A program made the translations under genes and the position numbers. A model generated the notes under the pieces. The model made no database searches. It was not told where the DNA came from and saw only the letters and a program-made list of their open reading frames with translations. From JAFCUW01 sp049898325 (GTDB taxonomy: Bacteria; Pseudomonadota; Gammaproteobacteria; Burkholderiales; Burkholderiaceae_D), in NCBI RefSeq assembly GCF_049898325.1, contig NZ_JAFCXL010000003.1, forward strand, positions 213,105 to 277,104: a stretch of DNA of 64,000 nt. Direction: 5' to 3'. Below, in pieces: positions 23,877-33,046 of this stretch. Position 1 is the first letter of the stretch; each line of letters starts with the position of its first letter.

Positions 23877-26174
23877 ATGACCGCTCACCTCAGCCCTATC
23901 GCCAGCGCCTTGCTGCTGGCCTTTTCCGTCAACGCCTTTGCCCAGCAGGCGTCCGACCCGCCGGATAAAACCATCGGCACCGTCACCATCACGGGCGGCC
24001 GCCCCACCTCGCTGCCCACGCAGATCCCCACCACCATCGAGGGCATCACGGGCGCCCAGATCGAGCGCACCATCAACGCCAGCGACAGCGAGGACGCGCT
24101 GAAGTACCTGCCCAGCCTGCTCGTGCGCAAGCGCTACATCGGCGACTACAACCACGCCGTGCTCTCCACGCGCGCCTCCGGCACCGGCAACAGCGCCCGT
24201 TCGATGGTGTACGCCGACGGCATCCTGCTGTCGAACTACCTGGGCAACGGCGCCGGCTTCACGCCCCGCTGGGGCATGGTCACGCCCGAAGAGATCGAGC
24301 GGGTCGACGTGCTGTACGGCCCGTTCTCGGCCGCCTACGCCGGCAATTCGGTGGGCGCCGTGGTCGACTACATCACCCGCATGCCCAGCAAATTCGAGGC
24401 GCACGCCAAGCTGGGCTACGCCAGCCAACGCTTCGACCTGGCCGGCAGCGGCGAGCGCGACAGCGGCAAGCAGGCCAGCGCCTCCGTCGGCAACCGCCAT
24501 GGCGACTTCTCCTGGTGGATCAATGTCAATCGTCTCGACAGCAACGGCCAGCCGCTGGTGTTCGCCACCCGCGCCTTCAGCGAAGGCGTCACGCCCGCCG
24601 CCGGCACCTCCGTCGTCAGCGGCGCCATCGCCGGCAAGAACACCAAGGGCCAGGACTGGTGGCTGCTGGGCACCACCACCAGCTACCACACGATGCAAGA
24701 CCATGCCAAGGTCAAGCTGGCCTACGAGCTGACGCCCACCGTGCGTGCCAGTTACACGCTGGGCTGGTGGAGCAATGACACCGATGGCAGCGCCCGGACC
24801 TATCTGCGCGACAGCGCGGGCAAACCCGTCTACACCGGCAACGTCGTCATTGGCGCTCTCCAGTACAATCTGAACGCGGCCAGCCCCGTGTTCGCACCGA
24901 ACCAGAACAGCCTCGAGCACCTGATGCAGGGCCTGTCCGTCAAGAGCAACACGCGCGGCGTGTTCGACTGGGAAGTGGCGGCCAGCGCCTACGATTACCG
25001 GCGCGACATCCTGCGCGCGCCCACCGTCGCGCTGCCCGCCGCCGCCAGTGGCGGGGCCGGGCGCATCACCGACATGGACGGCACCGGCTGGCACAACCTG
25101 AACCTGCGCGGCACCTGGCGCCCGTTCGGCATCGCCCGCGGCGCCGGCGCCCAGGTGATCGACTTCGGCTACCAGCAGGACGCCTACCGCCTGCGCACCC
25201 TGGTCAGTTCGACGGGCGACTGGCTCCATGGCGCCGCCGGTGCGCGCTTTTCCGCCTTTAATGGCAACACCGCCATGAAAAGCCTGTTCGCCCAGGACAC
25301 CTGGACCATCTCGCCCACCTGGAAAACCACGCTGGGCCTGCGCTACGAGCGCTGGCAGGCCGATGGGGGCGAACTGGGCAACGTGGCCGCCATCGTGCCC
25401 TTCGGCGCCACCCGCAACGAGTCGTACCTCTCGCCGAAAGCGGCGCTGGCCTACCAGCTCCATCCCGACTGGGTGCTCAAGGCATCGACGGGACGCGCGG
25501 TGCGCATGCCCACCGTGGGCGAGCTGTACCAGGGTTCGATCGATGGCAATACCGTCATCAACACCAATTCCGCCCTGAAGCCGGAAAAGTCCTGGACCAG
25601 TGAACTGAGCGCCGAGCACATCACCTATAACGGCCTGCTGCGCGCCACCATGTTCATCGAACGCACCCGAGACGCCCTGTATTCGCAGGCGCTGACCTCG
25701 ACCGTGTCGACGGTGCAGAACGTCGATGCCATCCACACGCGTGGGCTGGAAGTGGCGTGGCAGGCGGCCGACCTGGGCATCAAGGGGCTCGAGCTCAATA
25801 GCAGCGCCACCTTCACCGATTCCATCATCGCCGCCAACCGGGGCTTTGCCGCCAGCGTCGGCAAGCAGCAACCGCGGGTGCCCCGCTGGCGCGCCACCAG
25901 CGTCGCCACGTATCAACAGAACGACCGCCTCGCCTATACCCTGGCGGCGCGCTACAGCGGCGTGCAATACGGCCAGCTCGACAATAGCGATGTCAACGGC
26001 TTCAGTTACCTGGGCTTTTCCAAATTCTTCGTCGTCGATGCGCGCGTGCGCTTCAAGCTCGACAAGCAGTGGAGCGCCGCACTGGGGATCGATAACCTGA
26101 ATAACTACAAGTACTGGGCGTTCCACCCCTACACCCAGCGCACCGTGGTGGCCGAGCTGAAGTTCGACCTGTGA
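23877..26174 (+). CDS. TonB-dependent outer membrane receptor
   Basis: A 765-residue protein with a signal peptide (SALLLAFSVNAFAQQ), a plug domain (about 40-170; SEDALKYLPSLLVR, EIERVDVLYGPFSAAY) and a 22-strand barrel ending in FDL, the typical outer-membrane C-terminus. It imports a metal or metal complex using TonB energy. The substrate is not readable; the neighbours DUF2946 and PepSY suggest iron or copper. It overlaps the next gene by 1 nt. The long antisense frame over this gene is a GC-rich shadow. Confidence 0.92.
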   Translation: MTAHLSPIASALLLAFSVNAFAQQASDPPDKTIGTVTITGGRPTSLPTQIPTTIEGITGAQIERTINASDSEDALKYLPSLLVRKRYIGDYNHAVLSTRASGTGNSARSMVYADGILLSNYLGNGAGFTPRWGMVTPEEIERVDVLYGPFSAAYAGNSVGAVVDYITRMPSKFEAHAKLGYASQRFDLAGSGERDSGKQASASVGNRHGDFSWWINVNRLDSNGQPLVFATRAFSEGVTPAAGTSVVSGAIAGKNTKGQDWWLLGTTTSYHTMQDHAKVKLAYELTPTVRASYTLGWWSNDTDGSARTYLRDSAGKPVYTGNVVIGALQYNLNAASPVFAPNQNSLEHLMQGLSVKSNTRGVFDWEVAASAYDYRRDILRAPTVALPAAASGGAGRITDMDGTGWHNLNLRGTWRPFGIARGAGAQVIDFGYQQDAYRLRTLVSSTGDWLHGAAGARFSAFNGNTAMKSLFAQDTWTISPTWKTTLGLRYERWQADGGELGNVAAIVPFGATRNESYLSPKAALAYQLHPDWVLKASTGRAVRMPTVGELYQGSIDGNTVINTNSALKPEKSWTSELSAEHITYNGLLRATMFIERTRDALYSQALTSTVSTVQNVDAIHTRGLEVAWQAADLGIKGLELNSSATFTDSIIAANRGFAASVGKQQPRVPRWRATSVATYQQNDRLAYTLAARYSGVQYGQLDNSDVNGFSYLGFSKFFVVDARVRFKLDKQWSAALGIDNLNNYKYWAFHPYTQRTVVAELKFDL

Positions 26175-27517
26175 TGGCGAACGCTCACGCGCCAGGCCAG
26201 GCCAGGGCGGCGCGGCGCGCCATCTGGTGGCGCATCCATGTGTGGTCCGCGCTCATTGCCACGCCGTTCACGGCGGTGGCGGCACTGACGGGCATGCTGT
26301 ACGTGCTCACGCCCCAGGTCGAGGCGTGGCGCTACGGCGCGCTCGACCGGGTGGCGGCGGGCGGCACGCCGCTGGCGCTGGACCAGTCGGTGGCCGCCGC
26401 CATCGCCGCCGCGCCGCCCGGCGCGCCCCTGCAGGCGGTGTATCCGCCGGCGGCGCCGGGCGCTTCCCTCAAGGCGGTGTTTGGCAAGGGGGCGGCCGGC
26501 GCGCACGCGGGCCATTCGGCGGCGCAGATGGCGCAGATGGAAAAAATGGCAAATTCGGCGCCCCGCGGCAGGCAGGCGGCGGCCCTGACGATCTACATCG
26601 ATCCCGCCAGCGGTGCCGTGCTTGGCGCCGTGGCAGGCGAAGAGCGCTTCGGCAGCTGGGCCAGGCGCCTCCATTCGCGCCTGCTGCAAGGCGACGGCTG
26701 GCGCTGGATGATCGAACTGGCCGCCAGCGCCATGCTGGTCATGCTGCTCACCGGCGTGCTGCTGTGGTGGCCGGCCTCGCCGCGGCAAGCCTTGCCCCGC
26801 GCCGGCCTGCGCGGCCGCCCCGGCTGGAAGCAGTGGCACGCGGTGCCGGGCGCCGCGCTGGGCCTGCTCACGCTGGCGATCGTCGCCACCGGCCTGACCT
26901 GGAGCCAGTACGGCGGCCAGCAGATCCGCAGCACCCGCGACGCGCTGGGACAGGCGCCGCCGCGCGTGCCGACGGGCCTCGCGTCAGTGCTGCCGCACGG
27001 TCCGGCGCTGCTGGGCTGGCAGGCGGCCTGGGACCAGGCGCGCCGGCTGGCGCCCGAGGTGGCGCTGCAAATGACGCCGCCAGCGCTGCCCGACGGGGTC
27101 TGGCGCATCAGCGCCGCCGATCCGTCCCGACCCACCCGGCGCTTCGATCTGCTGCTAGACGCCTACAGCGGCCAGCCCCTGTTTTACGGGGGCTGGCAGC
27201 AACAGACGGCGTTCGGCAAGGCGACCGCCATCGGCATCCCGTTTCACCGGGGCGAGTTCGGCTGGTGGAACCAGGCGCTGCTGCTGGTATTCGGCGCCGG
27301 CGTGCTGTTTTCCCTGCTGTCGGGCTGGGTCATGTGGTTCCTGCGGCGCCGGCACGGAGGCCCACTGCTGCCGCCGGTGGCGCCGGGGGCGTGGCGCGCG
27401 GCCGCCATCCCCTTGCTGCTGACGGGTGCCGTGCTGACCTGGTTCGCGCCGCTGGCGGGCGTGGCGGCGGCTGCCGTGTGGGCGATCGAAGGGCTGCGCC
27501 TGCGCGCCCGTCGCTGA
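26174..27517 (+). CDS. PepSY-associated TM protein (iron-regulated membrane protein family)
   Basis: A 447-residue inner-membrane protein. It has about five membrane helices: HVWSALIATPFTAVAALTGM near the N-terminus, LAASAMLVMLLTGVLLWWP, a helix near LGLLTLAIVATGLTW, one at ALLLVFGAGVLFSLLSGWV and a C-terminal pair. A His/Met-rich loop (GAHAGHSAAQMAQMEKMA) may bind metal. PepSY proteins partner TonB receptors and probably reduce or pass on the imported metal. ATG 26174 shares its A with the receptor stop (TGATG); a GTG 3 nt earlier is the alternative. Confidence 0.88.
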   Translation: MANAHAPGQARAARRAIWWRIHVWSALIATPFTAVAALTGMLYVLTPQVEAWRYGALDRVAAGGTPLALDQSVAAAIAAAPPGAPLQAVYPPAAPGASLKAVFGKGAAGAHAGHSAAQMAQMEKMANSAPRGRQAAALTIYIDPASGAVLGAVAGEERFGSWARRLHSRLLQGDGWRWMIELAASAMLVMLLTGVLLWWPASPRQALPRAGLRGRPGWKQWHAVPGAALGLLTLAIVATGLTWSQYGGQQIRSTRDALGQAPPRVPTGLASVLPHGPALLGWQAAWDQARRLAPEVALQMTPPALPDGVWRISAADPSRPTRRFDLLLDAYSGQPLFYGGWQQQTAFGKATAIGIPFHRGEFGWWNQALLLVFGAGVLFSLLSGWVMWFLRRRHGGPLLPPVAPGAWRAAAIPLLLTGAVLTWFAPLAGVAAAAVWAIEGLRLRARR

Positions 27518-27600
27518 AACAGGCGCCGTCCGGCATTTTTAACGTGACGGCAACTGTTTGTGGGGCACAATGTTGGCGTTCTTATTCCAGGAGTTGACAC

Positions 27601-28551
27601 ATGACCACACCACCTTCCGCCCCCGTGGACGGCGACGATCCCGCCGTCTACCGCACCCTGCTCGAATCGACGCTGGCGATTCCCTGGCGACTTGACTGGG
27701 CCAGCATGCGCTTTACCTACATCGGCCCGCAGATCGAGCACTTGCTGGGCTGGAAAACGTCGAGCTGGCAGACGGTCAACGACTGGGCCGAGCGCATACA
27801 CGCCGAGGACCGCCAGAAGACGGTCGATTATTGCGTGGCACAGTCGCAACTGGGGATCGACCACGAGGCCGATTACCGCGCCTTGCGGCACGACGGCGAA
27901 ACGGTCTGGATCCGCGACGTGGTGCACGTGGTGCGGCGCGCTGACGGCGGCGTCGAGGCGCTGGTGGGCTTCATGTTCGACATCAGCGCGCGCAAGCAGG
28001 CCGAAGAAAAAATCCTGCAACTGCAGCGCGAGCTCGAAGTGCTGTCCTACCGCGACAGCCTGACCAATGTCGCCAATCGGCGCATGTTCGACGCCCTCTA
28101 TCCCGTCGAATGGGCCAAGGCGCGCGCCAGCGGCGAGCCACTGTCGCTGCTGATGGTCGATATCGATTATTTTAAGCAATACAACGACCATTATGGCCAC
28201 ATGCAGGGCGACGAGTGCCTGCGCCGGGTCGCCCAGGCCATCGACGGCGGCGCCGCGCGGCCGCGCGACCTGTGCGCCCGCCTGGGTGGGGAGGAGTTCG
28301 TGCTGCTGCTGCCGGCCACCGACCAGGCTACCGCCCTGAAGGTGGCGGCGCGCTGCCGCACCTTGCTCGAGCGGCAAGAGATCGCCCACGCGCGCTCCGG
28401 GGTGGGCCGCCAGGTCACGGTCAGCATCGGTTGCGGCACCATTGTGCCCGGCGACGCCGACGACGCCGCCGTGTTCATGGACCGCATCGACCGTCGCCTG
28501 TACCAGGCCAAGTCGGCGGGGCGCGACCGCGTCTGCGACGCCGAGGCGTAG
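27601..28551 (+). CDS. PAS-GGDEF diguanylate cyclase
   Basis: A soluble 316-residue protein that should make cyclic di-GMP. A PAS_3-type sensor occupies about 15-135 (ends with DISARKQAEEK), then the GGDEF domain with GGEEF (229-233) and an intact inhibitory site RPRD (220-223) exactly five residues upstream. AGGAG (27588-27592) precedes the ATG. It is the second cyclic-di-GMP enzyme in the window, besides a PilZ protein at 32.6 kb. Confidence 0.93.
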   Translation: MTTPPSAPVDGDDPAVYRTLLESTLAIPWRLDWASMRFTYIGPQIEHLLGWKTSSWQTVNDWAERIHAEDRQKTVDYCVAQSQLGIDHEADYRALRHDGETVWIRDVVHVVRRADGGVEALVGFMFDISARKQAEEKILQLQRELEVLSYRDSLTNVANRRMFDALYPVEWAKARASGEPLSLLMVDIDYFKQYNDHYGHMQGDECLRRVAQAIDGGAARPRDLCARLGGEEFVLLLPATDQATALKVAARCRTLLERQEIAHARSGVGRQVTVSIGCGTIVPGDADDAAVFMDRIDRRLYQAKSAGRDRVCDAEA

Positions 28552-28579
28552 CGCCCGGCTGGAATGCCGGCGCCGGGCG
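28552..28579. terminator. hairpin between convergent cyclase and lplT genes
   Basis: CGCCCGGC (28552-28559) pairs with GCCGGGCG (28572-28579), an 8-bp GC stem directly after the cyclase stop codon and 9 nt before the lplT stop. There is no U-run, so it may act by pausing or with Rho. Confidence 0.4.
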
Positions 28580-28587
28580 GCGCCGGA

Positions 28588-29850
28588 TCAGTGTTTGTGT
28601 TCGCCGATCAGGGCCAGCGAATCATGTTCGGCCTGGTTGGCGGCATGCTTGCGCTTGATCAGCCACATGGTGCCCGCCACCGAAAAGCCGAACAGGAGGA
28701 TGATCACGTTCAGGTCCAGGTTCATGGAAATCATGATGGCGTAGACGGCCAGCATGGTCAGGATGGACAGGTTTTCATTGAAATTCTGCACGGCGATCGA
28801 GTGGCCGGCGCTCATCAGGACGTGGCCCCGGTGTTGCAGCAGGGCGTTCATGGGCACCACGAAAAAGCCCGACAGCACGCCGATCAGGATCAGCAGGGGA
28901 TAGGCGAAGGCCACCGAGGTCACCAGCGTCATGCTCATCACGATCAGGCCCATGGCGATGCCCAGCGGGATCACCGTGAGCGACTTGCGCAGCGGGATCA
29001 GGCGCGCCGAGGCGGCCGCACCGAGGGCGATGCCAACGGCCACGACGCCGACCAGGCTGGTTGCTTTTTCATACGGCATGCCCAGCGATTTTTCCGCCCA
29101 CTTGAGCACGATCAATTGCAAGGTGGCGCCGGCGCCCCAGAACAGCGTCGTCACGGCCAGCGAGATCTGGCCCAGCTTGTCTTTCCACAGGGTGGCCGAG
29201 CAGTTGGCAAAATCGGCGATCATGCGCACCGGGTTGCGTTCCTGGTGGTGGTAGACGGCGCCCGTGAGGGGAATGCGCAGGTTGAACAGGGTGGCCGCCA
29301 CGTAGATGACGACGACCACGCACAGCGCCGCTTCGGTGGGCGTGTTGATGCCGGTGTCGATGAAGGGAACGTCGATGCCGAGCAGGTAGACGGAAGTGCG
29401 CTTGGCCACCAGCAGGCCGCCGAGCACGGTGCCGAAGATGATCGAGGAGACCGTCAGGCCCTCGATCCAGCCATTGGCGGCCACCAGCTTTTCCGGCGGC
29501 AGCAATTCGGTGAGGATGCCGTACTTGGCAGGTGAATACACGGCCGCGCCGAAGCCCACCACGGCGTAGGCCGCCAGCGGGTGCACATCGGCAAAAATGA
29601 GCAGGCAGCCGCCGATCTTGATCAGGTTGGCAATGAACATGACCCGGCCTTTCGGCAGGGCGTCGGCGAAGGCGCCGACGAATGCGGCGAGCAAGACGTA
29701 AAACAATACGAATGATAATTTCAGCAGCGGCGTCAACGAGGCCGGGGCGTTCATCGATGTCAGCAGGTCGATTGCAACGAAAAACAGTGCATTGTCTGCC
29801 AACGACGAAAAAAACTGCGCCGCCATGATGGTATAAAAACCACGGTTCAT
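28588..29850 (-). CDS. lplT: lysophospholipid transporter LplT
   Basis: An MFS flippase of 420 residues that moves lysophospholipids across the inner membrane for re-acylation. Twelve hydrophobic helices are apparent, with N-terminal MAAQFFSSLADNALFFVAIDL, VYSPAKYGILTELLPPEKLVAANGWIEG and FVVPMNALLQHRGH, all typical of LplT. The fused acyltransferase of Aas is not present. It is divergent from alr; the lplT/alr pairing is common in this group. Confidence 0.92.
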   Translation of the reverse strand: MNRGFYTIMAAQFFSSLADNALFFVAIDLLTSMNAPASLTPLLKLSFVLFYVLLAAFVGAFADALPKGRVMFIANLIKIGGCLLIFADVHPLAAYAVVGFGAAVYSPAKYGILTELLPPEKLVAANGWIEGLTVSSIIFGTVLGGLLVAKRTSVYLLGIDVPFIDTGINTPTEAALCVVVVIYVAATLFNLRIPLTGAVYHHQERNPVRMIADFANCSATLWKDKLGQISLAVTTLFWGAGATLQLIVLKWAEKSLGMPYEKATSLVGVVAVGIALGAAASARLIPLRKSLTVIPLGIAMGLIVMSMTLVTSVAFAYPLLILIGVLSGFFVVPMNALLQHRGHVLMSAGHSIAVQNFNENLSILTMLAVYAIMISMNLDLNVIILLFGFSVAGTMWLIKRKHAANQAEHDSLALIGEHKH

Positions 29851-29984
29851 TCTAGAATTTCACTAATCTGGTCTGGGTTGCTTTATACCATGAACGGCCG
29901 CGAAGCCAAAGAAATCCGCCGTGCCCCCGTGCCGCCGGGCCGGCTCCGGTAAAATACCCGCTTTGTTCCACTTCGACGTTTCCC

Positions 29985-31091
29985 ATGCCCCGGCCACTTA
30001 GCGCAACCATCCATCTCGACTCGATGCAGTACAACCTGATGCGGGCGCGCGCCTGCGCGCCGGGCGCGAAGATCTGGGCCGTGGTCAAGGCCAACGCCTA
30101 CGGGCATGGCCTGGAACGGGGCTTGCGCGGTTTCGCCGAGGCGGACGGGCTGGCCCTGATCGAAACGGACAACGCCGTGCGCCTGCGCGAGTTGGGCTGG
30201 ACCAGGCCGATCCTGCTGCTTGAAGGCATTTTCGACGGCAGCGACGTCGAATTACTGGCCGAACACGGCTTTGACAGCACCGTCCATTGTATCGAACAAG
30301 TGAAAATGCTCGAGTACACCCGGCTGGCCGGGCCCATCGACGTCCACCTTAAAATGAACACGGGCATGAACCGGCTGGGCTTTCGCCCCGAAGAGTACGC
30401 CGCTGCCCACGCCCGCCTGCGCGCCATTCCCGCCATTCGCAACATCACCCTGATGACCCATTTCGCCAACGCCGACGAGCTCGACAATCCGCGCCTGTCG
30501 GTGCGCGAACAGGTGCGCCGCTTTCAGTTGGGCGCGGCGGGCCTGGCGGGCGAACGCAGCCTGTCCAATTCTGGCGGCGTGCTGCAGCAGGCAGCGCTGA
30601 TCGACGCGCTGTCGAACGACTGGGTGCGGCCCGGCATCATGCTCTACGGCGGCACCCCCGGCCAGCAGACGGCGGCTGGCTACAAATTGCTCCCCACCAT
30701 GACGCTGGCCTCGGAAATCATCGGCCTGCAGCAATTGCAGGCGGACGACACGGTCGGCTATGGCAGCAGTTTCACCGCCAGCGGTCCCATGCTGGTGGGG
30801 GTGGTGGCCTGTGGCTACGCCGACGGCTACCCGCGCCACGCCCCCCATGGCACGCCGCTGCTGGTCGATGGCATGCGCACCAGCCTGGTCGGGCGGGTGT
30901 CAATGGACATGATGACGGTTGATCTGACGCACATCGCCAACGCCCGCGTGGGCAGCAAGGTGGTGCTGTGGGGCGATGGCTTGCCCATCGACGAGGTGGC
31001 CGACGCCGCCGGCACCATCGGCTACGAGCTCATGTGTGCGCTGGCGCCCCGCGTGCGCGTGCGCGAAGGCGCGCTGGGGCAGGCCGCCTGA
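29985..31091 (+). CDS. alr: alanine racemase
   Basis: A PLP enzyme of 368 residues that converts L- to D-alanine for peptidoglycan. The PLP lysine is Lys35 in WAVVKANAYGHG and the catalytic tyrosine is Tyr259 in DTVGYGSSF. Barrel and C-terminal beta domains are complete. A TAAAAT -10-like element (29950-29955) lies 29 nt upstream of the ATG. Only one racemase gene is in the window, so alr versus dadX cannot be distinguished by activity. Confidence 0.95.
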   Translation: MPRPLSATIHLDSMQYNLMRARACAPGAKIWAVVKANAYGHGLERGLRGFAEADGLALIETDNAVRLRELGWTRPILLLEGIFDGSDVELLAEHGFDSTVHCIEQVKMLEYTRLAGPIDVHLKMNTGMNRLGFRPEEYAAAHARLRAIPAIRNITLMTHFANADELDNPRLSVREQVRRFQLGAAGLAGERSLSNSGGVLQQAALIDALSNDWVRPGIMLYGGTPGQQTAAGYKLLPTMTLASEIIGLQQLQADDTVGYGSSFTASGPMLVGVVACGYADGYPRHAPHGTPLLVDGMRTSLVGRVSMDMMTVDLTHIANARVGSKVVLWGDGLPIDEVADAAGTIGYELMCALAPRVRVREGALGQAA

Positions 31092-31184
31092 GCACCGGCG
31101 CGCCCGCGCCGGCACGCTCGCCGAATTTCCGGCACACTGTTGCGCAACGCCCGGCGTTTCCACGCACGGGCCACTCTACTGATT

Positions 31185-32561
31185 ATGGCCAAAGCTAAAA
31201 CCAATTACACCTGCAGCGACTGCGGCGCCATCGCCAGCAAATGGAGCGGGCAGTGCACCTCCTGCCACCAGTGGAACACCCTGGTCGAAACCGCCGTCGA
31301 AACGCCGGGCGTGAACCGCCTGTCCAATCCCGTCCACCGCAGCCTGGCGCAGACGGCGCCCGTGCTGTCGCTGTCGGACATCGAAGCGACCGACGTGCCC
31401 CGCTTTGGCACCGGCATCGAGGAATTCGACCGCGTGCTCGGTGGCGGCCTGGTTGCCGGCGGCGTGGTGCTCATCGGCGGCGATCCCGGCATCGGCAAGT
31501 CGACCCTGCTGCTGCAGGCGCTGGCCAATATTTCCGCCGTCAAGTCCACCCTGTACGTGAGCGGCGAGGAGTCCGGCGCCCAGATCGCCCTGCGCGCGCG
31601 CCGCCTGCATGTCGAAGGCAGCGCCCTGAAGCTGCAGGCCGAAATCCAGCTCGAGAAAATTCTCGGCACCCTGGCCGACCTGAAACCGGAAGTGGCGGTG
31701 ATCGATTCGATCCAGACCGTCTACTCCGACGCGCTCAGTTCGGCGCCGGGCTCGGTGGCCCAGGTGCGCGAATGCGCCGCCCAGCTGACCCGGGTGGCCA
31801 AGCAGACGGGCGTGACCATCATCCTGGTCGGCCACGTCACCAAGGAAGGCGCGCTGGCCGGTCCCCGCGTGCTCGAACACATCGTCGACACCGTGCTGTA
31901 CTTCGAAGGCGACACCCAGTCCAGTTTCCGGCTGGTGCGGGCGATCAAGAACCGCTTCGGCGCCGTCAATGAGCTCGGCGTGTTCGCCATGACGGAGAAG
32001 GGCTTGAAGGGGGTGTCGAATCCATCGGCGCTGTTCCTGTCCAGCCACGACACCGCCGTGCCCGGTTCCTGTGTGATGGTCACCCAGGAGGGCACCCGGC
32101 CCCTGCTGGTGGAAATCCAGGCGCTGGTCGACACCAGCCACCTGCCCAACGCGCGCCGCCTGTCGGTGGGACTGGAGCAGAACCGCCTGGCCATGCTGCT
32201 GGCGGTGCTGCACCGGCACGCCGGCATCGCCGCCTTTGACCAGGACGTGTTCATCAACGCCGTCGGCGGCGTCAAGATCACCGAGCCGGCCGCCGACCTG
32301 GCCGTGCTGCTGGCAATCAACTCGTCGATGCGCAACAAGCCCCTGCCGCGGGGGCTGGTGGTGTTCGGCGAGGTGGGCCTGGCCGGCGAAATCCGCCCCG
32401 CGCCACGGGGGCAGGAACGCCTGCGCGAAGCGGCCAAGCTGGGTTTTTCGATCGCCATGATCCCCAAGTCGAACGCGCCGAAACAGAAGATCGAGGGCAT
32501 GACCATCATCGCCGTCGAGCGCATCGATGAGGCTTTTAATAAATTGCGCGAGCTGGACTGA
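31185..32561 (+). CDS. radA: DNA repair protein RadA
   Basis: Promotes branch migration in recombinational repair. The protein is 458 residues: a four-cysteine zinc finger (Cys10, Cys13, Cys24, Cys27), a RecA-like ATPase core with Walker A GGDPGIGKST (98-107), the RadA-specific KNRFG motif (AIKNRFGAVNE) and a C-terminal Lon-like domain. ATG 31185 is chosen because the zinc finger begins right after it; the frame extends upstream to 31140 without support. It lies 93 nt after alr and 41 nt before a PilZ gene. Confidence 0.95.
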   Translation: MAKAKTNYTCSDCGAIASKWSGQCTSCHQWNTLVETAVETPGVNRLSNPVHRSLAQTAPVLSLSDIEATDVPRFGTGIEEFDRVLGGGLVAGGVVLIGGDPGIGKSTLLLQALANISAVKSTLYVSGEESGAQIALRARRLHVEGSALKLQAEIQLEKILGTLADLKPEVAVIDSIQTVYSDALSSAPGSVAQVRECAAQLTRVAKQTGVTIILVGHVTKEGALAGPRVLEHIVDTVLYFEGDTQSSFRLVRAIKNRFGAVNELGVFAMTEKGLKGVSNPSALFLSSHDTAVPGSCVMVTQEGTRPLLVEIQALVDTSHLPNARRLSVGLEQNRLAMLLAVLHRHAGIAAFDQDVFINAVGGVKITEPAADLAVLLAINSSMRNKPLPRGLVVFGEVGLAGEIRPAPRGQERLREAAKLGFSIAMIPKSNAPKQKIEGMTIIAVERIDEAFNKLRELD

Positions 32562-32602
32562 CCAGCGCTGCGTTTTCACTCCAATAACAAGAAAGTCCTC
32601 GC

Positions 32603-32968
32603 ATGGATACCTCTCCTTCAGCGAACGGCCCGGCCGCCGGCCCGGCCAGCGGCGCCGAGCAGCGCAATACACAACGCAAACTCCTCAAGGCGCGCGCCGT
32701 CCTCACCGTCAAGGGCGCGCCGCCGCTGGCCGTGCGCACGATCGACATCAGCGTGCAGGGCGCCAGCCTGAGTTTTCTGCAACCGCTGCCGGTCGGCCTG
32801 GCCGGCACGCTGTCGATCGATCTGATGATCGATGGCAAACTCAACACCGTCAGCATGCTGGCCAGGGCGACCTATTGCATTTATAGCGGTGGCCAGTACA
32901 AGGTGGGCTTCCAGTTCACCGGCATCGATCTGCCCACCGTGACCTTGCTGGCGAAGTTCGTGCGCTGA
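32603..32968 (+). CDS. PilZ domain protein
   Basis: A 121-residue single-domain cyclic-di-GMP receptor candidate. The RxxxR motif is RNTQR (about 21-25) and the second motif is DISVQGAS (about 47-54), followed by the beta-barrel. It has a Pro/Ala-rich N-terminal tail. With two cyclic-di-GMP enzymes nearby, it could be an effector, though no direct operon link exists. It lies just after radA, possibly co-transcribed. Confidence 0.88.
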   Translation: MDTSPSANGPAAGPASGAEQRNTQRKLLKARAVLTVKGAPPLAVRTIDISVQGASLSFLQPLPVGLAGTLSIDLMIDGKLNTVSMLARATYCIYSGGQYKVGFQFTGIDLPTVTLLAKFVR

Positions 32969-33046
32969 GCCGATGGCTGGCCTTGCTTGCCGCGGCATGT
33001 GCAAGGCATGCGGGCGGCTGCTCAGCGCTTGAGCGCTGGTCGACGC

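Noticed and set aside
23862..26126. 754-codon open frame antisense to the TonB receptor
   Set aside because: It is rich in His, Gly, Val and Gln with no recognisable domains, the usual antisense shadow of a GC-rich gene, and the plus strand encodes a full TonB receptor.
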